Shown: positions 46,187 to 55,478 of the stretch, one piece after another
Layout: each line of letters starts with the position of its first letter
Position numbering within the stretch: position 1 is the stretch's first letter
NCBI RefSeq assembly: GCF_000425805.1
Contig: NZ_AUED01000002.1
Span: forward strand, 434,001-498,000
Length of the DNA: 64,000 nt
Reading direction: 5' to 3'
From: Pseudomonas vranovensis DSM 16006
Lineage (GTDB): Bacteria; Pseudomonadota; Gammaproteobacteria; Pseudomonadales; Pseudomonadaceae
Program-made: the position numbers and the translations under genes
Notes under the pieces: generated by a model
Databases searched by the model: none
Seen by the model: the letters and a program-made list of their open reading frames with translations, nothing else
Told to the model about the DNA's origin: nothing

Positions 46187-46222
46187 TATCCGCTTTGTGC
46201 AGACCTTTATCCGTTTTCTGCA
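46187..46222 (-). promoter_or_regulatory. BenR/XylS operator of the benA promoter
   Basis: Read on the minus strand, TGCA-N6-GGATA occurs at 46222-46208 and again at 46201-46187, a 21-bp period. This matches the XylS/BenR half-site TGCA-N6-GGNTA exactly in both copies, upstream of benA. Confidence 0.92.
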
Positions 46223-46227
46223 AAGTG

Positions 46228-47184
46228 TCAGGGGCGACGCTTGAGGGTATCGGAGGGGAGTTCGCCGAACAGCGACTTGTAGGTTTCCGAGAAACGGCCG
46301 AGGTGGACGAAGCCATAGTCCATGGCCAGCTCGGTGATATTGCGCACCGTACACTGCGGGTCGCTGAGGCTGGCTCGGATGCGCGCGAGTTTTTTATCGC
46401 GGATGTAGACCTTGGGCGTGGTGCCGGCGTTGCGCTCGAACAGAATGTACAGTGAGCGCAGACTCATGCTGGCCTGGCGGGCCAGTTGCTCGCTGCACAT
46501 GTCCTGCTTCAGATTTGCCTCGATGTACTCGGCAATACGCTCGAACGACGACGCTTGCCCGCCCAGCGCCTCGCGCCTGACATTGGTTGGCATCAGGGTC
46601 AAAAGCTTGCTGGCGACAATCTGGCTGTAGTGCTCCTGCACCCGCAGCAATGGCTCGCTGGCTTCGGCTTCATGGCAGACCATGGCCAGCAACCCGGCAA
46701 ACCCTTCCAGCGCCAGCAACTGGTAATGGTTCTGGATGAACCGCACGCCTTCGCTGGGGCGCTGCCAGCGTTGCTCGTCACAGACACTTTCGAGCAGGCG
46801 GTTGGGCAGCTTGAGGATGAATTTTTCGCAGTCGGCCGAATAGGCGAGATCCACTGGTTCATCCGGGTTGATCAGCAGCAGCTCGCCGGGCCCGAGCAAA
46901 CGCTCGGCACGCCCGCGTCGCCACAGGCAGTGGCCACGCAGCAGGATCTGCAGGTGAAAGACGTTCTCCAGGGCTGCCGACATCACCCGCACTTCACCGC
47001 CATAACTGATCCGGCACAAATCGAGGCTGGCAAACTTGCGGTGGTCGAGGCATGCCTCGGGATGCCCGTAGCGCGGCAAGCGGATGTGGTGCACGCCGAC
47101 ATGCTGATTGACGTAGGTCGACACGGCATGAGGATCGGCACGATCGAAAACCCGGCTGCGCTCACTGAGCAGGGGACTCTCCAT
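46228..47184 (-). CDS. benR: BenR, AraC/XylS-family activator
   Basis: 318 residues. The N-terminal region (RKFASLDLCRISYGGEVRV, HLQILLRGHCLW) is the XylS/BenR effector domain that binds benzoate; the C-terminal 100 residues hold two AraC HTH motifs (MCSEQLARQASMSLRSLYILFERNAG; ITELAMDYGFVHLGRFSETYKSLFGE). It is directly upstream of benA on the same strand, the canonical position. A second, closely related gene lies upstream of benK. Confidence 0.95.
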   Translation of the reverse strand: MESPLLSERSRVFDRADPHAVSTYVNQHVGVHHIRLPRYGHPEACLDHRKFASLDLCRISYGGEVRVMSAALENVFHLQILLRGHCLWRRGRAERLLGPGELLLINPDEPVDLAYSADCEKFILKLPNRLLESVCDEQRWQRPSEGVRFIQNHYQLLALEGFAGLLAMVCHEAEASEPLLRVQEHYSQIVASKLLTLMPTNVRREALGGQASSFERIAEYIEANLKQDMCSEQLARQASMSLRSLYILFERNAGTTPKVYIRDKKLARIRASLSDPQCTVRNITELAMDYGFVHLGRFSETYKSLFGELPSDTLKRRP

Positions 47185-47263
47185 ACCAGGACACTCGTTG
47201 TAGTTGTCCGGCCAGTCTAAGCGATCCTCTGGTCAGTGGCCCAGTGTGGGGATGGACGGTGAA

Positions 47264-47325
47264 GCGATCGCGGGGCAAGCCCGCTCCTACACATTTTGTG
47301 GGAACGGGCTTGCCCCGCGATCGCC
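47264..47325. repeat. Inverted REP pair between benF and benR
   Basis: Two REP units in inverted orientation around an ATTTTGTG-type spacer, with the GCGGGGCAAGCCCG core; the right unit ends one base before the benF stop. It probably acts as a transcript-end hairpin for benF. Confidence 0.9.
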
Positions 47326-48579
47326 CTATAAAAGACTCCACGTATACGTCAGAATCACCCGATTCTCATCAATGTCCGAGCGGTAGCTCGAACGTGCCAC
47401 CGCGTTGCGCAACCTGACTCCCAACCCCTTGAACACCCCGCTCTGCACCGCGTAGCCCAGGTCCAGATCGCGTTCGTGTTCCTTGCCCTCGAAGCCAAGC
47501 CCGGTGTCGACATTGTTGCCTTTCAGATAGCGCACCGTCGCTGTAAGTCCCGGTATGCCCATGGCCACGAAATCGTAGTCATAACGCACCTGCCAGGAGC
47601 GTTCATCAGCATAGGAAAACTCATAGGTCGGCACTTCATTGCCCAGCGGCGAAATGTTCGGAAACACTCTGGGAAACGCATCATCACCAAAGATGCCCTG
47701 GTAGCCAACGCTGAAAGTATGGCCGCCGCGCCTGGCCGACAGCAGCGAATAGAACGCCTGGTTGTCGACATCGCCAATGCGGGCTTCTCCCTGCTCCCTG
47801 GCGCTGAAGTAGCCAAGGTTGGCACCCATCACCCAATCGCCAACCGGCTCACTGTGCTTGAGGCCGAAAAAACCCTGCTGATAGATATCTTCCAGGCGCC
47901 CGTACCAGAGGCTCAAGGTGCTGCGGTTGGCGTTGAAGCTGTAATCGCCACCGGCAAAGTTGAAGGCATCGCTATCGGCCTGGCGCTGGGGCAAATGCCC
48001 GAGCATTGCAATCAACTTTTCATCACCGGCTTCATTGCGCAGGCTGGTTGAACTCAAGTGGCCGGCCTGGAGAGTGAGGCCGCTGATCTCGGCCGAGGTG
48101 ATGCTGGCGCCCTGGTAGGTTGGCGGCAGCAGGCGAGAGTCGTTGTACTGCAGGATCGGCAGGTTGGTCTGCAGCTCGCCGACCTTGAGCTCGGTTTTCG
48201 AGTACCGCAGCTTCACGGTCGCACCGAGCCGGCTGTACTCATCGGCCGCCCGGCCATCGTCCTGGACCGGCAACAAGCCAGTGCCGGTGCGGTCCGGGCT
48301 GCTGTCGAGCTTGAGCCCGAGCAGGCCGATGGCATCCACACCCACACCAACAACGCCCGGGGTATAGCCGGATTTGTAGTTGAAGATGAAACCTTGCCCC
48401 CACTCCTCGGCCTTGGACTGCTGGTTGGCACCGACGATGCCGGAGAAGTCGCGGCTGAAGTAGTAGTTACGGGCTTGCAGGGTAGCGGCGGCATCCTTGA
48501 AGAAATCAGCTTCGGCGGCCTGGGTGATAAAACTCAGGCCGAACAAGGGCAGCAACCCGGCTTGGCGGAGGTTGTTCAT
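47326..48579 (-). CDS. benF: OprD-family outer-membrane porin BenF
   Basis: 417 residues; signal peptide (about the first 22) and an 18-stranded barrel pattern of alternating residues ending in a terminal aromatic-rich strand ([10 protein letters not shown]). The OprD/OpdK subfamily takes aromatic acids across the outer membrane; its place between benK and benR supports benzoate uptake. AAGAG lies before the ATG. Confidence 0.93.
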   Translation of the reverse strand: MNNLRQAGLLPLFGLSFITQAAEADFFKDAAATLQARNYYFSRDFSGIVGANQQSKAEEWGQGFIFNYKSGYTPGVVGVGVDAIGLLGLKLDSSPDRTGTGLLPVQDDGRAADEYSRLGATVKLRYSKTELKVGELQTNLPILQYNDSRLLPPTYQGASITSAEISGLTLQAGHLSSTSLRNEAGDEKLIAMLGHLPQRQADSDAFNFAGGDYSFNANRSTLSLWYGRLEDIYQQGFFGLKHSEPVGDWVMGANLGYFSAREQGEARIGDVDNQAFYSLLSARRGGHTFSVGYQGIFGDDAFPRVFPNISPLGNEVPTYEFSYADERSWQVRYDYDFVAMGIPGLTATVRYLKGNNVDTGLGFEGKEHERDLDLGYAVQSGVFKGLGVRLRNAVARSSYRSDIDENRVILTYTWSLL

Positions 48580-48610
48580 GGTTCGTGCACTCTTTTTATT
48601 GTTGTTATTA

Positions 48611-48660
48611 GATCGCGGGACAAGCCCGCTCCCACCCCTGCAAGGGCGGGCCTATCCCGA
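48611..48660. repeat. Degenerate REP at the benK 3' end
   Basis: A REP-like hairpin (ATCGCGGGACAAGCCCGCTCC with a GGGCGGGCCTATCCCGAT partner) runs across the benK stop codon, so its right arm is coding. Confidence 0.65.
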
Positions 48661-49983
48661 TACCGGCAACCCAGCTCGGGCCTGCGCCACCCCACGGCCG
48701 GCAAACACCATCATGGCCACCGCAGCCACGGCCCCCGGGACGGCAAAGGCCATGAAATTGAGCGCCAGCGGCAGCTGGATGCCCAGCAACATGCCGCCCA
48801 GGATCGGCCCGACAATCGCCCCGCTGCGCCCAATGCCCGAGGCCCAGCCCAGGCCGGTGGAACGAATGCCCATCGGGTAGTACTGGGCGACACAGGCATA
48901 GGCCAGGATCTGCGTGCCGATGGTGGTCGCCCCCGCGATGGCAATCAGCAGGTACAGCACTGGGGTCGGGCTCTTGAAGCCGAGCAGGCTGATCGACAGG
49001 GCCGCCACGGCAAAGAACACCACCAGCACTCGGTCGAGCTTGAAGCGGTCACCCATCCAGCCACCGCCCACCGCACCGAAGATTGCCCCGAAGTTGAGCA
49101 CCAGCAGGAATGCCAGGCTGGAACCCAGGCCGTAGCCCGCATTATTCATCAGCTTGGGCAACCAGGAATTGAGCGCATAGACCATCAGCAAGCAACAGAA
49201 AAACGCCACCCAGAGCATCAGGGTGCTCAATGCCCGACCTTCGCGAAACAGCTGCGGCACAGAGCCACCGACTTGCGTGCCGGTCGCCACATCCAGACAA
49301 TCACCCGCCTGAGGCTGGTAGCTCGGTTCCACCCGCGCCAACAACTGGCTGGCTTGTTCGGTACGTCCCTGGCGCACCAGAAACCCCAGTGACTCAGGCA
49401 GAAAACGCAGGATCAATGGCAACAGCAGCAGCGGAATGATTGCCACATAGAACACCGACTGCCAGCCAAAACGCGGCAACAGCGCAATGCCCAGACCCGC
49501 CGAGAGCATGCCGCCCACCGAATAGCCGCTGAACATGATCGCCACCAGAATGCTGCGCATGCGCTTAGGCGCGTACTCATTCATCAGGGCGACCACGTTG
49601 GGCATCACCCCGCCGATACCCAGCCCGGCCAGAAAACGACAGGTACCAAATTCGGTGGGGTTGCGGGCAAAACCGTTGAGCACGGTAAAACCGCTGAACA
49701 GGATTACGCAGATCATGATGGCTTTCTTGCGGCCAATACGGTCCGACAACGGGCCGAACACCAACGCCCCGAACATCATGCCAAACAGCGCGTAGCTACC
49801 CAGGGCACCGGCTTGCAAGGGGGTCATGCCCCACTCCTGCATCAGCGCTGGCAGCACCACGCCATAGATGACCAGGTCGTAGCCATCGAAGATGATGATC
49901 AGCGCGCACCAGAACAGCACACGCCAGTGAAAGGCATTGAACTTCGCCTGATCGATCAGGCTGTTGATATCGATCGTTCGCAT
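48652..49983 (-). CDS. benK: BenK, AAHS-family aromatic acid:H+ symporter
   Basis: 443 residues, twelve hydrophobic helices, major facilitator superfamily. The AAHS signature DGYDLVIYGVVLPALMQEWGM and GPLSDRIGRKKAI are present in the N-terminal half. Inner-membrane benzoate import. Its promoter region holds a BenR-type tandem site (50080-50115). A second regulator gene lies immediately upstream. Confidence 0.95.
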   Translation of the reverse strand: MRTIDINSLIDQAKFNAFHWRVLFWCALIIIFDGYDLVIYGVVLPALMQEWGMTPLQAGALGSYALFGMMFGALVFGPLSDRIGRKKAIMICVILFSGFTVLNGFARNPTEFGTCRFLAGLGIGGVMPNVVALMNEYAPKRMRSILVAIMFSGYSVGGMLSAGLGIALLPRFGWQSVFYVAIIPLLLLPLILRFLPESLGFLVRQGRTEQASQLLARVEPSYQPQAGDCLDVATGTQVGGSVPQLFREGRALSTLMLWVAFFCCLLMVYALNSWLPKLMNNAGYGLGSSLAFLLVLNFGAIFGAVGGGWMGDRFKLDRVLVVFFAVAALSISLLGFKSPTPVLYLLIAIAGATTIGTQILAYACVAQYYPMGIRSTGLGWASGIGRSGAIVGPILGGMLLGIQLPLALNFMAFAVPGAVAAVAMMVFAGRGVAQARAGLPVSG

Positions 49984-50079
49984 GAGGCGTGTCTCTTTTG
50001 TTGTTGTTATCGAAACCGTATGGCGAACCTGCCGAGCAGTGTTCGCAGCCTCAGGTTAGGAGCACAGCAAAAGGGCCAA

Positions 50080-50115
50080 TAGCCGATTCCTGCGAATCAA
50101 TATCCAGTTTGCGCA
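50080..50115 (-). promoter_or_regulatory. BenR/XylS-type operator of the benK promoter
   Basis: On the minus strand, TGCG-N6-GGATA (50115-50101) and CGCA-N6-GGCTA (50094-50080) follow each other with a 21-bp period. They are one-mismatch versions of the TGCA-N6-GGNTA half-site, in the same geometry as at benA. Confidence 0.8.
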
Positions 50116-50130
50116 AGGCGCGATCAGGGG

Positions 50131-51087
50131 TCAGCGGTGACGCTTGAAGGTCACCGACGGCAGCTCGCCAAAGCGCTGGCGATAGCTTTCGGCAAAGCGC
50201 CCCAAGTGCAGAAAGCCGAAGTCCAGGGCGATTTCGGTGACATTGCGCACCGAGCTTGCCGGGTCTTGAAGGGCCGCATGAATTCGCTCCAGTTTGCGCT
50301 GGCGCACATAACCCTTGGGCGACAAGCCGGCATGGCGTTCGAACAATGAGTACAAGGAACGCTCGCTTACCCGCGCCACGTTCATCAGTTGCGCAACACT
50401 GATGTCCTGCTGCACATGGGCATCAATATAAGCAGCCAGCTGCTCGAACGAGTGGGCCTGCTGCGCCGGCTCGCTACGCTGGACATTATTGCCCAGCAGG
50501 CTGAGTAACTTGCTGGCAACGATGCGGGCGTAATGCTCCTGCACCTGCAGCAATGACTGGGTGGATTCCGCTTCTTCGCAGATCAGCCCGAGCAGGCCGA
50601 CAAACCCCTCAAGCTCGTGCGTGACATGACGCGCACGGGTGAAGCGGATGCCGCCTTCAGGCACCTGCCAACGCTGGTCGACGCAGGCCTGTTCCAACAG
50701 GCCGACCGGCATTTTCAAAATGAACTTCTCGCAGTCGGCCGAGTAGGTCAGATCCACCGGGTCATCGGGATTGATCAGCATCAGCTCGCCGGGGACATAG
50801 TGATGTTCGTTGCCCCGACAGCTGGACTGGCAGTGTCCGCTGAGCAATACCTGAAGGTGATACAACGTGCCCAGCGCTGGCGAAGTGATCCGTGCCTTGC
50901 CGCCATAACTCAGGCGACACAGATCGAGGCTGGCGAACTTTCGATGGTTGATACTCGCCTGCAGATCGCCGGTGCGGTGCAAGCGCAGACTATGTCCCCC
51001 AACATGCTGGTTGACGTACTCGGACACGGCATAAGGGTCGGCGCGCTCAAACACACAGCTGCGCTCGCTCAACAGGTGGCTGCTCAT
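50131..51087 (-). CDS. Second BenR/XylS-like AraC-family regulator
   Basis: 318 residues, the same length as BenR and very similar along its whole length: LLSERSCVFERADPYAVSEYVNQHVG near the start, HRKFASLDLCRLSYGGKARI, and GFLHLGRFAESYRQRFGELP at the end. It probably arose by duplication. It sits upstream of benK as benR sits upstream of benA. AAGAGGG before the ATG at 51087 sets the start. Whether it responds to benzoate or to a related acid cannot be told from sequence. Confidence 0.92.
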   Translation of the reverse strand: MSSHLLSERSCVFERADPYAVSEYVNQHVGGHSLRLHRTGDLQASINHRKFASLDLCRLSYGGKARITSPALGTLYHLQVLLSGHCQSSCRGNEHHYVPGELMLINPDDPVDLTYSADCEKFILKMPVGLLEQACVDQRWQVPEGGIRFTRARHVTHELEGFVGLLGLICEEAESTQSLLQVQEHYARIVASKLLSLLGNNVQRSEPAQQAHSFEQLAAYIDAHVQQDISVAQLMNVARVSERSLYSLFERHAGLSPKGYVRQRKLERIHAALQDPASSVRNVTEIALDFGFLHLGRFAESYRQRFGELPSVTFKRHR

Positions 51088-51216
51088 GGGCTGCCCTCTT
51101 ATTGTTCTTGGCGGACGATATCCACAGGGTCTGGTTATCCACAAGGCGCCAGCTTGCGTCAGCCCCGGCTAGCAGTCCAATATCTGTTGGGTGGGCAACA
51201 ATACCCAGGAGGTATC
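51088..51216. promoter_or_regulatory. Divergent promoter region between the BenR-like gene and catR
   Basis: 129 bp. It holds an exact DnaA-box word (51135-51143) and a one-mismatch copy (51118-51126). AGGAGGT at 51208-51213 is the catR ribosome-binding site. No clear CatR dyad was recognised. Confidence 0.5.
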
Positions 51217-52095
51217 ATGGAACTGCGCCATCTGCGTTACTTCCGGGTGCTGGCGCAGACCCTGAACTTCACCCGCGCCGCCGAACAACTGCACATTGCC
51301 CAACCGCCCTTGAGCCGGCAGATCCGGCAGCTGGAAGAAACCCTGGGCGTCGAACTGCTGGAGCGCAGCCGGCCGTTGCGCCTGACCGAGGCCGGGCGCT
51401 ACTTTTACGAGCAAAGTGCAATGTTGCTGGACCAGCTGGAACAGATTGGCGACGGCACCCGACGTATCGCCAACAGTGAGCGCCAGTGGCTGCGCATCGG
51501 CTTTGCGCCTTCGACCCTCTACGACCTGCTGCCCGAGCTGATCCGCCAGCTGCGCAACCAACAGGAACTGGAGCTGGGCCTTCAGGAAATGATCACCCTG
51601 CAACAGGTCGAAGCCCTGAAGGCAGGACGCATCGACATCGGCTTCGGGCGCATCCATATCAAGGACCCGGCCATCGACCAGCACGTGCTGCGCGAAGAAC
51701 CGCTGGTGGTCGCCCTGCCCTGTGGACATCCGATGATCGGCCGGCCAATCGACCTGGTGCGCCTGGCCTTTGAACCATTCGTGCTTTACCCCGTCACGCC
51801 GCGCCCAAGCTATGCCGACCACATCATGGCTTTGTTCACCAATCAGGGCCTGAGCGTGCAGGTGATCCAATGGACCAATGAACTGCAGACTGCGCTCGGG
51901 CTGGTGGCTGCGGGCCTGGGGATAACGCTGGTGCCCGCCTCGGTACAGCGCCAGCACCGCGACGATATCGTCTACGCGCCGCTGAGCGAGTCGGCGGCGG
52001 TTTCACCGATCATTCTCAGTCGCCGCGCTGGGGATAACTCGCCGCAGGTCAGGCACTGCCTGGGTTTGATTGAAGCAATGATCGGGCATTCATAA
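51217..52095 (+). CDS. catR: CatR, LysR-family regulator of catechol degradation
   Basis: 292 residues. N-terminal HTH (MELRHLRYFRVLAQTLNFTRAAEQLHIAQPPLSRQIRQLEETLG) and effector domain with GFAPSTLYDLLPELIRQLR, TLQQVEALKAGRIDIGFGRI, SQW-like TNELQTALGLVAAGLGITLVPASVQ match P. putida CatR closely. AGGAGG precedes the ATG. Effector expected to be cis,cis-muconate. It is divergent from the second BenR-like gene, not from catB, so its target promoter in this cluster is unclear. Confidence 0.93.
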   Translation: MELRHLRYFRVLAQTLNFTRAAEQLHIAQPPLSRQIRQLEETLGVELLERSRPLRLTEAGRYFYEQSAMLLDQLEQIGDGTRRIANSERQWLRIGFAPSTLYDLLPELIRQLRNQQELELGLQEMITLQQVEALKAGRIDIGFGRIHIKDPAIDQHVLREEPLVVALPCGHPMIGRPIDLVRLAFEPFVLYPVTPRPSYADHIMALFTNQGLSVQVIQWTNELQTALGLVAAGLGITLVPASVQRQHRDDIVYAPLSESAAVSPIILSRRAGDNSPQVRHCLGLIEAMIGHS

Positions 52096-52141
52096 ATCAT
52101 CGTTGTCTTCAATTGCCCAAGGGCTAGAGGCGTTGCAGCTT

Positions 52142-53374
52142 TTAATCCTCGAACTCGCTGAAGTCTGCCTTGCGGATCATTGAGTTGATGCCTTTGGTTC
52201 TATCGACCACCTGAGAGACCTGAAAATCAGTCGCGGCACTGAGGTAGGCGAACGCAATCGCTTCATCGATGCCGTATTTCGTCTTGAGGAAGTGGATCGC
52301 TTCGCGTGTGGACTTTTTCATCGCCTCGTCCAGATCCTCATCCAACCCAAGGGTGATCCAGAAATCATCTGTTTCGCCCATCGGTTGGGAAATCGAACTG
52401 CCAGGAATTTGCTTGGCGCCGCTTTTCAGCAACGTTAGGCGAAAGGTTGCCCGGGACGAACCTTCAAGCGCAGTCAGCGCCACCTCGCCATCCCCTTGAA
52501 CAAAGTGGCTATCGCCGGTGTAGAACAGCGCACCGGGGACCATTACCGGGTAGTAGGCTGTGGCGCCCGCGCCCAGATCGTTCACGTCCAGATTGCCGCC
52601 ATAGTGGGCCGGGGGAACAGAATGTACGGGCTGGTCGGTGTTAGCCGCAACGCCCATGATGCCCATGAAGGGATGCAACGGAAATCGGATCTTCTTGCCC
52701 GCGCCGCCATCCAGCGTGCCGACATACCCCTCCTCGCCCTGTTCGATGGGAGTGAAGATCGACAGGTTGCCGTAACGCTCCGGATGCTCGGCGCTGGCAT
52801 TGGCCTGGGCCGGTTTTTTGGGGTATTCGCCCGGAAGCGCGCCAAAGCCGTGTCGACTTGAAATAACGCCATAGGGAACCCGTGGCTCGACTGCCAGAAT
52901 TTCAACTTTGAGCACATCGCCCGGCTGCGCTCCTTTCACGGCAACGGGTCCCGTGACCACGTGGGGCCCATCCTTGGCGAAATCATGTGCGCGATCGGAG
53001 GCTGTCAAGGCAATCGCTTCCTTCAACACCTGCCCTGGCTTGACGCCGTGCGCTCCAAAATAGGCGACCGGATCTCGCCCCTGATCTTCCATGAGGCCTT
53101 CATGAGACAACGTGTCAAAGGTCACCACGCTTCCGGATGGGACGGTCAACACCGGCTTCGCGGTGCGATTCGGCAAGTACCCCCAACTGACATTCTCCAG
53201 CGAAGAAGGTACATAGAAATTCCCCGCATACTGACCGTGTTCCAACTTGGTCGCAGTAGCAGAGAGCTGCTCCAGAATGGAAAAAGATGACTGTTTTTCA
53301 GCCTGAGCAACTTCGGCCAGAGGGAGAAAGGCAAATGGAAGAAAACAAGAAATGAAGCGGCTGTTGGCAAGCAT
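52142..53374 (-). CDS. Secreted acetamidase/formamidase-family protein
   Basis: 410 residues. A signal peptide (MLANSRFISCFLPFAFLPLAEVAQA) precedes an acetamidase/formamidase (FmdA/AmdA) domain with SGSVVTFDTLSHEG, GPVAVKGAQPGDVLKVEIL and GGNLDVNDLGAGATAYYPV, which carry the metal-ligand and catalytic residues of the family. Hydrolysis of a small amide in the periplasm is likely; the family is normally cytoplasmic. GAGGA before the ATG at 53374 sets the start. Lies between catR and glmS, next to the Tn7 target region, and its base composition looks slightly less GC-rich than its neighbours, so horizontal gain is possible. Confidence 0.85.
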   Translation of the reverse strand: MLANSRFISCFLPFAFLPLAEVAQAEKQSSFSILEQLSATATKLEHGQYAGNFYVPSSLENVSWGYLPNRTAKPVLTVPSGSVVTFDTLSHEGLMEDQGRDPVAYFGAHGVKPGQVLKEAIALTASDRAHDFAKDGPHVVTGPVAVKGAQPGDVLKVEILAVEPRVPYGVISSRHGFGALPGEYPKKPAQANASAEHPERYGNLSIFTPIEQGEEGYVGTLDGGAGKKIRFPLHPFMGIMGVAANTDQPVHSVPPAHYGGNLDVNDLGAGATAYYPVMVPGALFYTGDSHFVQGDGEVALTALEGSSRATFRLTLLKSGAKQIPGSSISQPMGETDDFWITLGLDEDLDEAMKKSTREAIHFLKTKYGIDEAIAFAYLSAATDFQVSQVVDRTKGINSMIRKADFSEFED

Positions 53375-53561
53375 GAATCGTCCTCGTTGATTTAGCTCAA
53401 CCAGGCCATCGCAAAATCCACGCCAAAGTACAAAGTGACTGTTTTCAACCACAGCACAGCTAAAGCGAAGCAGAAACCGCCTCTAAACAGTGCAACAACG
53501 TTCCCCAAATGGAGCGCTCGTCCACACCAGCCAGGCATCGTTGATCGATTGCCGGATACAA

Positions 53562-53588
53562 GAAGGGAGCCAATGAATGGCTCCCTTC
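53562..53588 (-). terminator. Terminator hairpin downstream of glmS
   Basis: GAAGGGAGCCA (53562-53572) pairs with TGGCTCCCTTC (53578-53588) over a five-base loop. The minus-strand T tail is short (TTG after the stem). Confidence 0.7.
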
Positions 53589-53599
53589 CTGTTGCGACA

Positions 53600-53680
53600 G
53601 TTTTTATTCATCAAACCCGTTTTGGTTCGAACGCAGTAACGGCTATTCCACAGTCACCGATTTGGCCAGGTTGCGCGGCT
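53600..53680 (-). other. attTn7 region (glmS 3' end and downstream)
   Basis: The last codons of glmS ([11 protein letters not shown], 53646-53678) are the conserved TnsD-binding stretch, and Tn7 inserts about 25 bp past the stop, near 53618. No Tn7 end or tns gene is present, so the site is empty in this strain. Function is by established Tn7 knowledge. Confidence 0.75.
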
Positions 53681-55478
53681 GGTCAACATCGGTGCCCTTG
53701 AGCACGGCTACGTAGTACGACAGCAGTTGCAGCGGGATGGTGTAGAGGATCGGCGCCAGCGCATCGATGATGTGCGGTACGGCGATTACGTGGGTGCCTT
53801 CACCGTTGCTCATGCCAGCCTGTGCATCCGCGAACACGATCAGCTCGCCTCCACGGGCACGTACTTCCTGCAGGTTGGACTTGAGCTTCTCCAGCAGTTC
53901 GTTGTTCGGCGCCACGGTTACGACCGGCATGTCGCTGTCCACCAGGGCCAGCGGGCCATGCTTGAGCTCTCCGGCAGGATAGGCTTCGGCGTGGATGTAG
54001 GAGATTTCCTTGAGCTTCAGGGCACCTTCCATTGCCACCGGGAACTGAGCGCCACGGCCGAGGAACAGGGTGTGGTGCTTGTCGGCGAACAGCTCGGCGG
54101 TTTTCTCGACGATTGCATCCATCGCCAGGGCTTCACCCAGACGGGCCGGCAGGCGACGCAATTCTTCGACCAGTTCGGCTTCGACACCGGCTTCCAGGGT
54201 GCCACGCACTTGGCCCAGGGACAGGGTCAGCAGCATCAGCGACACCAGCTGGGTGGTGAATGCCTTGGTCGACGCCACACCGATTTCCGGCCCGGCCTGG
54301 GTCAGCAGGGTCAGGTCGGACTCACGCACCAGCGAGCTGATACCGACGTTGCAGATCGCCAGGCTACCGAGGAAACCCAGCTCCTTGGCATTGCGCAGCG
54401 CGGCCAGGGTGTCTGCGGTTTCACCAGACTGCGAGATCGAGACAAACAGGGTGTCGGGCTGTACCACGACCTTGCGGTAGCGGAACTCGCTGGCGACTTC
54501 GACCTGGCAAGGAATACCTGCCAGGCTTTCCAGCCAGTAACGGGCAACCATGCCGGCGTGGTAGCTGGTGCCGCAGGCGACGATCTGTACATTGCGCACC
54601 TTGGCAAACAGCTCGGCGGCTTGCGGACCGAACGCCTGGACCAGCACATGATCCTTGCCCAGACGGCCTTCCAGGGTGCGTTGCACCACAGTTGGCTGCT
54701 CGTGGATTTCCTTGAGCATGAAGTGGCGGTATTCACCTTTGTCGGCTGCTTCCGCACCTTCGTGATACTGCACGGTTTCACGCTGGACCTGAGCACCGGC
54801 TACATCCCAGATGGTGACCTGGTCGCGGCGGATTTCGGCGATGTCGCCTTCTTCCAGGTACATGAAGCGGTCGGTGACCTGGCGCAGGGCCAGTTGGTCG
54901 GAGGCCAGGAAGTTCTCGCCATGGCCAAGGCCGATCACCAGCGGGCTGCCGCTACGGGCGGCCAGCAGGCGGTCAGGCTGATGCGCGCTGATCACAGCCA
55001 GGCCGTAGGCGCCATGCAGCCGCGTGACTGCAGACTTCAGGGCATCGGCCAGGTTCGGCACGGTTTTCAAGGTGTTGTGCAGCAGGTGGACGATGACTTC
55101 GGTGTCGGTCTGGGAGCTGAACACATAGCCCAGGCCCTTGAGCTGCTCGCGCAGTTCTTCATGGTTCTCGATGATACCGTTGTGCACCACCGCCAGCTCC
55201 TGACCGGAGAAATGCGGGTGAGCATTCCCTTCGGTCGGTGCACCGTGAGTTGCCCAGCGGGTGTGGGCAATGCCCAGGTTGCCGACCAGCGGCTCAGCGG
55301 CAACGGCCGCTTCCAGTTCGCTGACCTTGCCGATTCGACGACGGCGCTCCAGGTTGCCCTGCTGGGTATAGACGGCCAATCCAGCGCTGTCGTAGCCACG
55401 GTATTCAAGGCGCTTGAGGCCTTCGATCAGAATGGTAGTGATATTACGTTCGGCGACGGCACCAACGATTCCACACAT
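53643..55478 (-). CDS. glmS: Glucosamine-6-phosphate synthase GlmS
   Basis: 611 residues. Glutamine amidotransferase class II domain with the N-terminal nucleophile Cys ([12 protein letters not shown]), then two SIS sugar-isomerase domains ([35 protein letters not shown]). Forms GlcN-6-P from fructose-6-P and glutamine for UDP-GlcNAc. Overlaps the glmR stop by one base (TAATG), so translationally coupled. No glmS ribozyme is expected or seen. Confidence 0.98.
   Translation of the reverse strand: MCGIVGAVAERNITTILIEGLKRLEYRGYDSAGLAVYTQQGNLERRRRIGKVSELEAAVAAEPLVGNLGIAHTRWATHGAPTEGNAHPHFSGQELAVVHNGIIENHEELREQLKGLGYVFSSQTDTEVIVHLLHNTLKTVPNLADALKSAVTRLHGAYGLAVISAHQPDRLLAARSGSPLVIGLGHGENFLASDQLALRQVTDRFMYLEEGDIAEIRRDQVTIWDVAGAQVQRETVQYHEGAEAADKGEYRHFMLKEIHEQPTVVQRTLEGRLGKDHVLVQAFGPQAAELFAKVRNVQIVACGTSYHAGMVARYWLESLAGIPCQVEVASEFRYRKVVVQPDTLFVSISQSGETADTLAALRNAKELGFLGSLAICNVGISSLVRESDLTLLTQAGPEIGVASTKAFTTQLVSLMLLTLSLGQVRGTLEAGVEAELVEELRRLPARLGEALAMDAIVEKTAELFADKHHTLFLGRGAQFPVAMEGALKLKEISYIHAEAYPAGELKHGPLALVDSDMPVVTVAPNNELLEKLKSNLQEVRARGGELIVFADAQAGMSNGEGTHVIAVPHIIDALAPILYTIPLQLLSYYVAVLKGTDVDQPRNLAKSVTVE

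Noticed and set aside
53643..55478. glmS ribozyme or riboswitch
   Set aside because: That element is a Gram-positive feature; glmS here is coupled to glmR with a one-base overlap and no leader.
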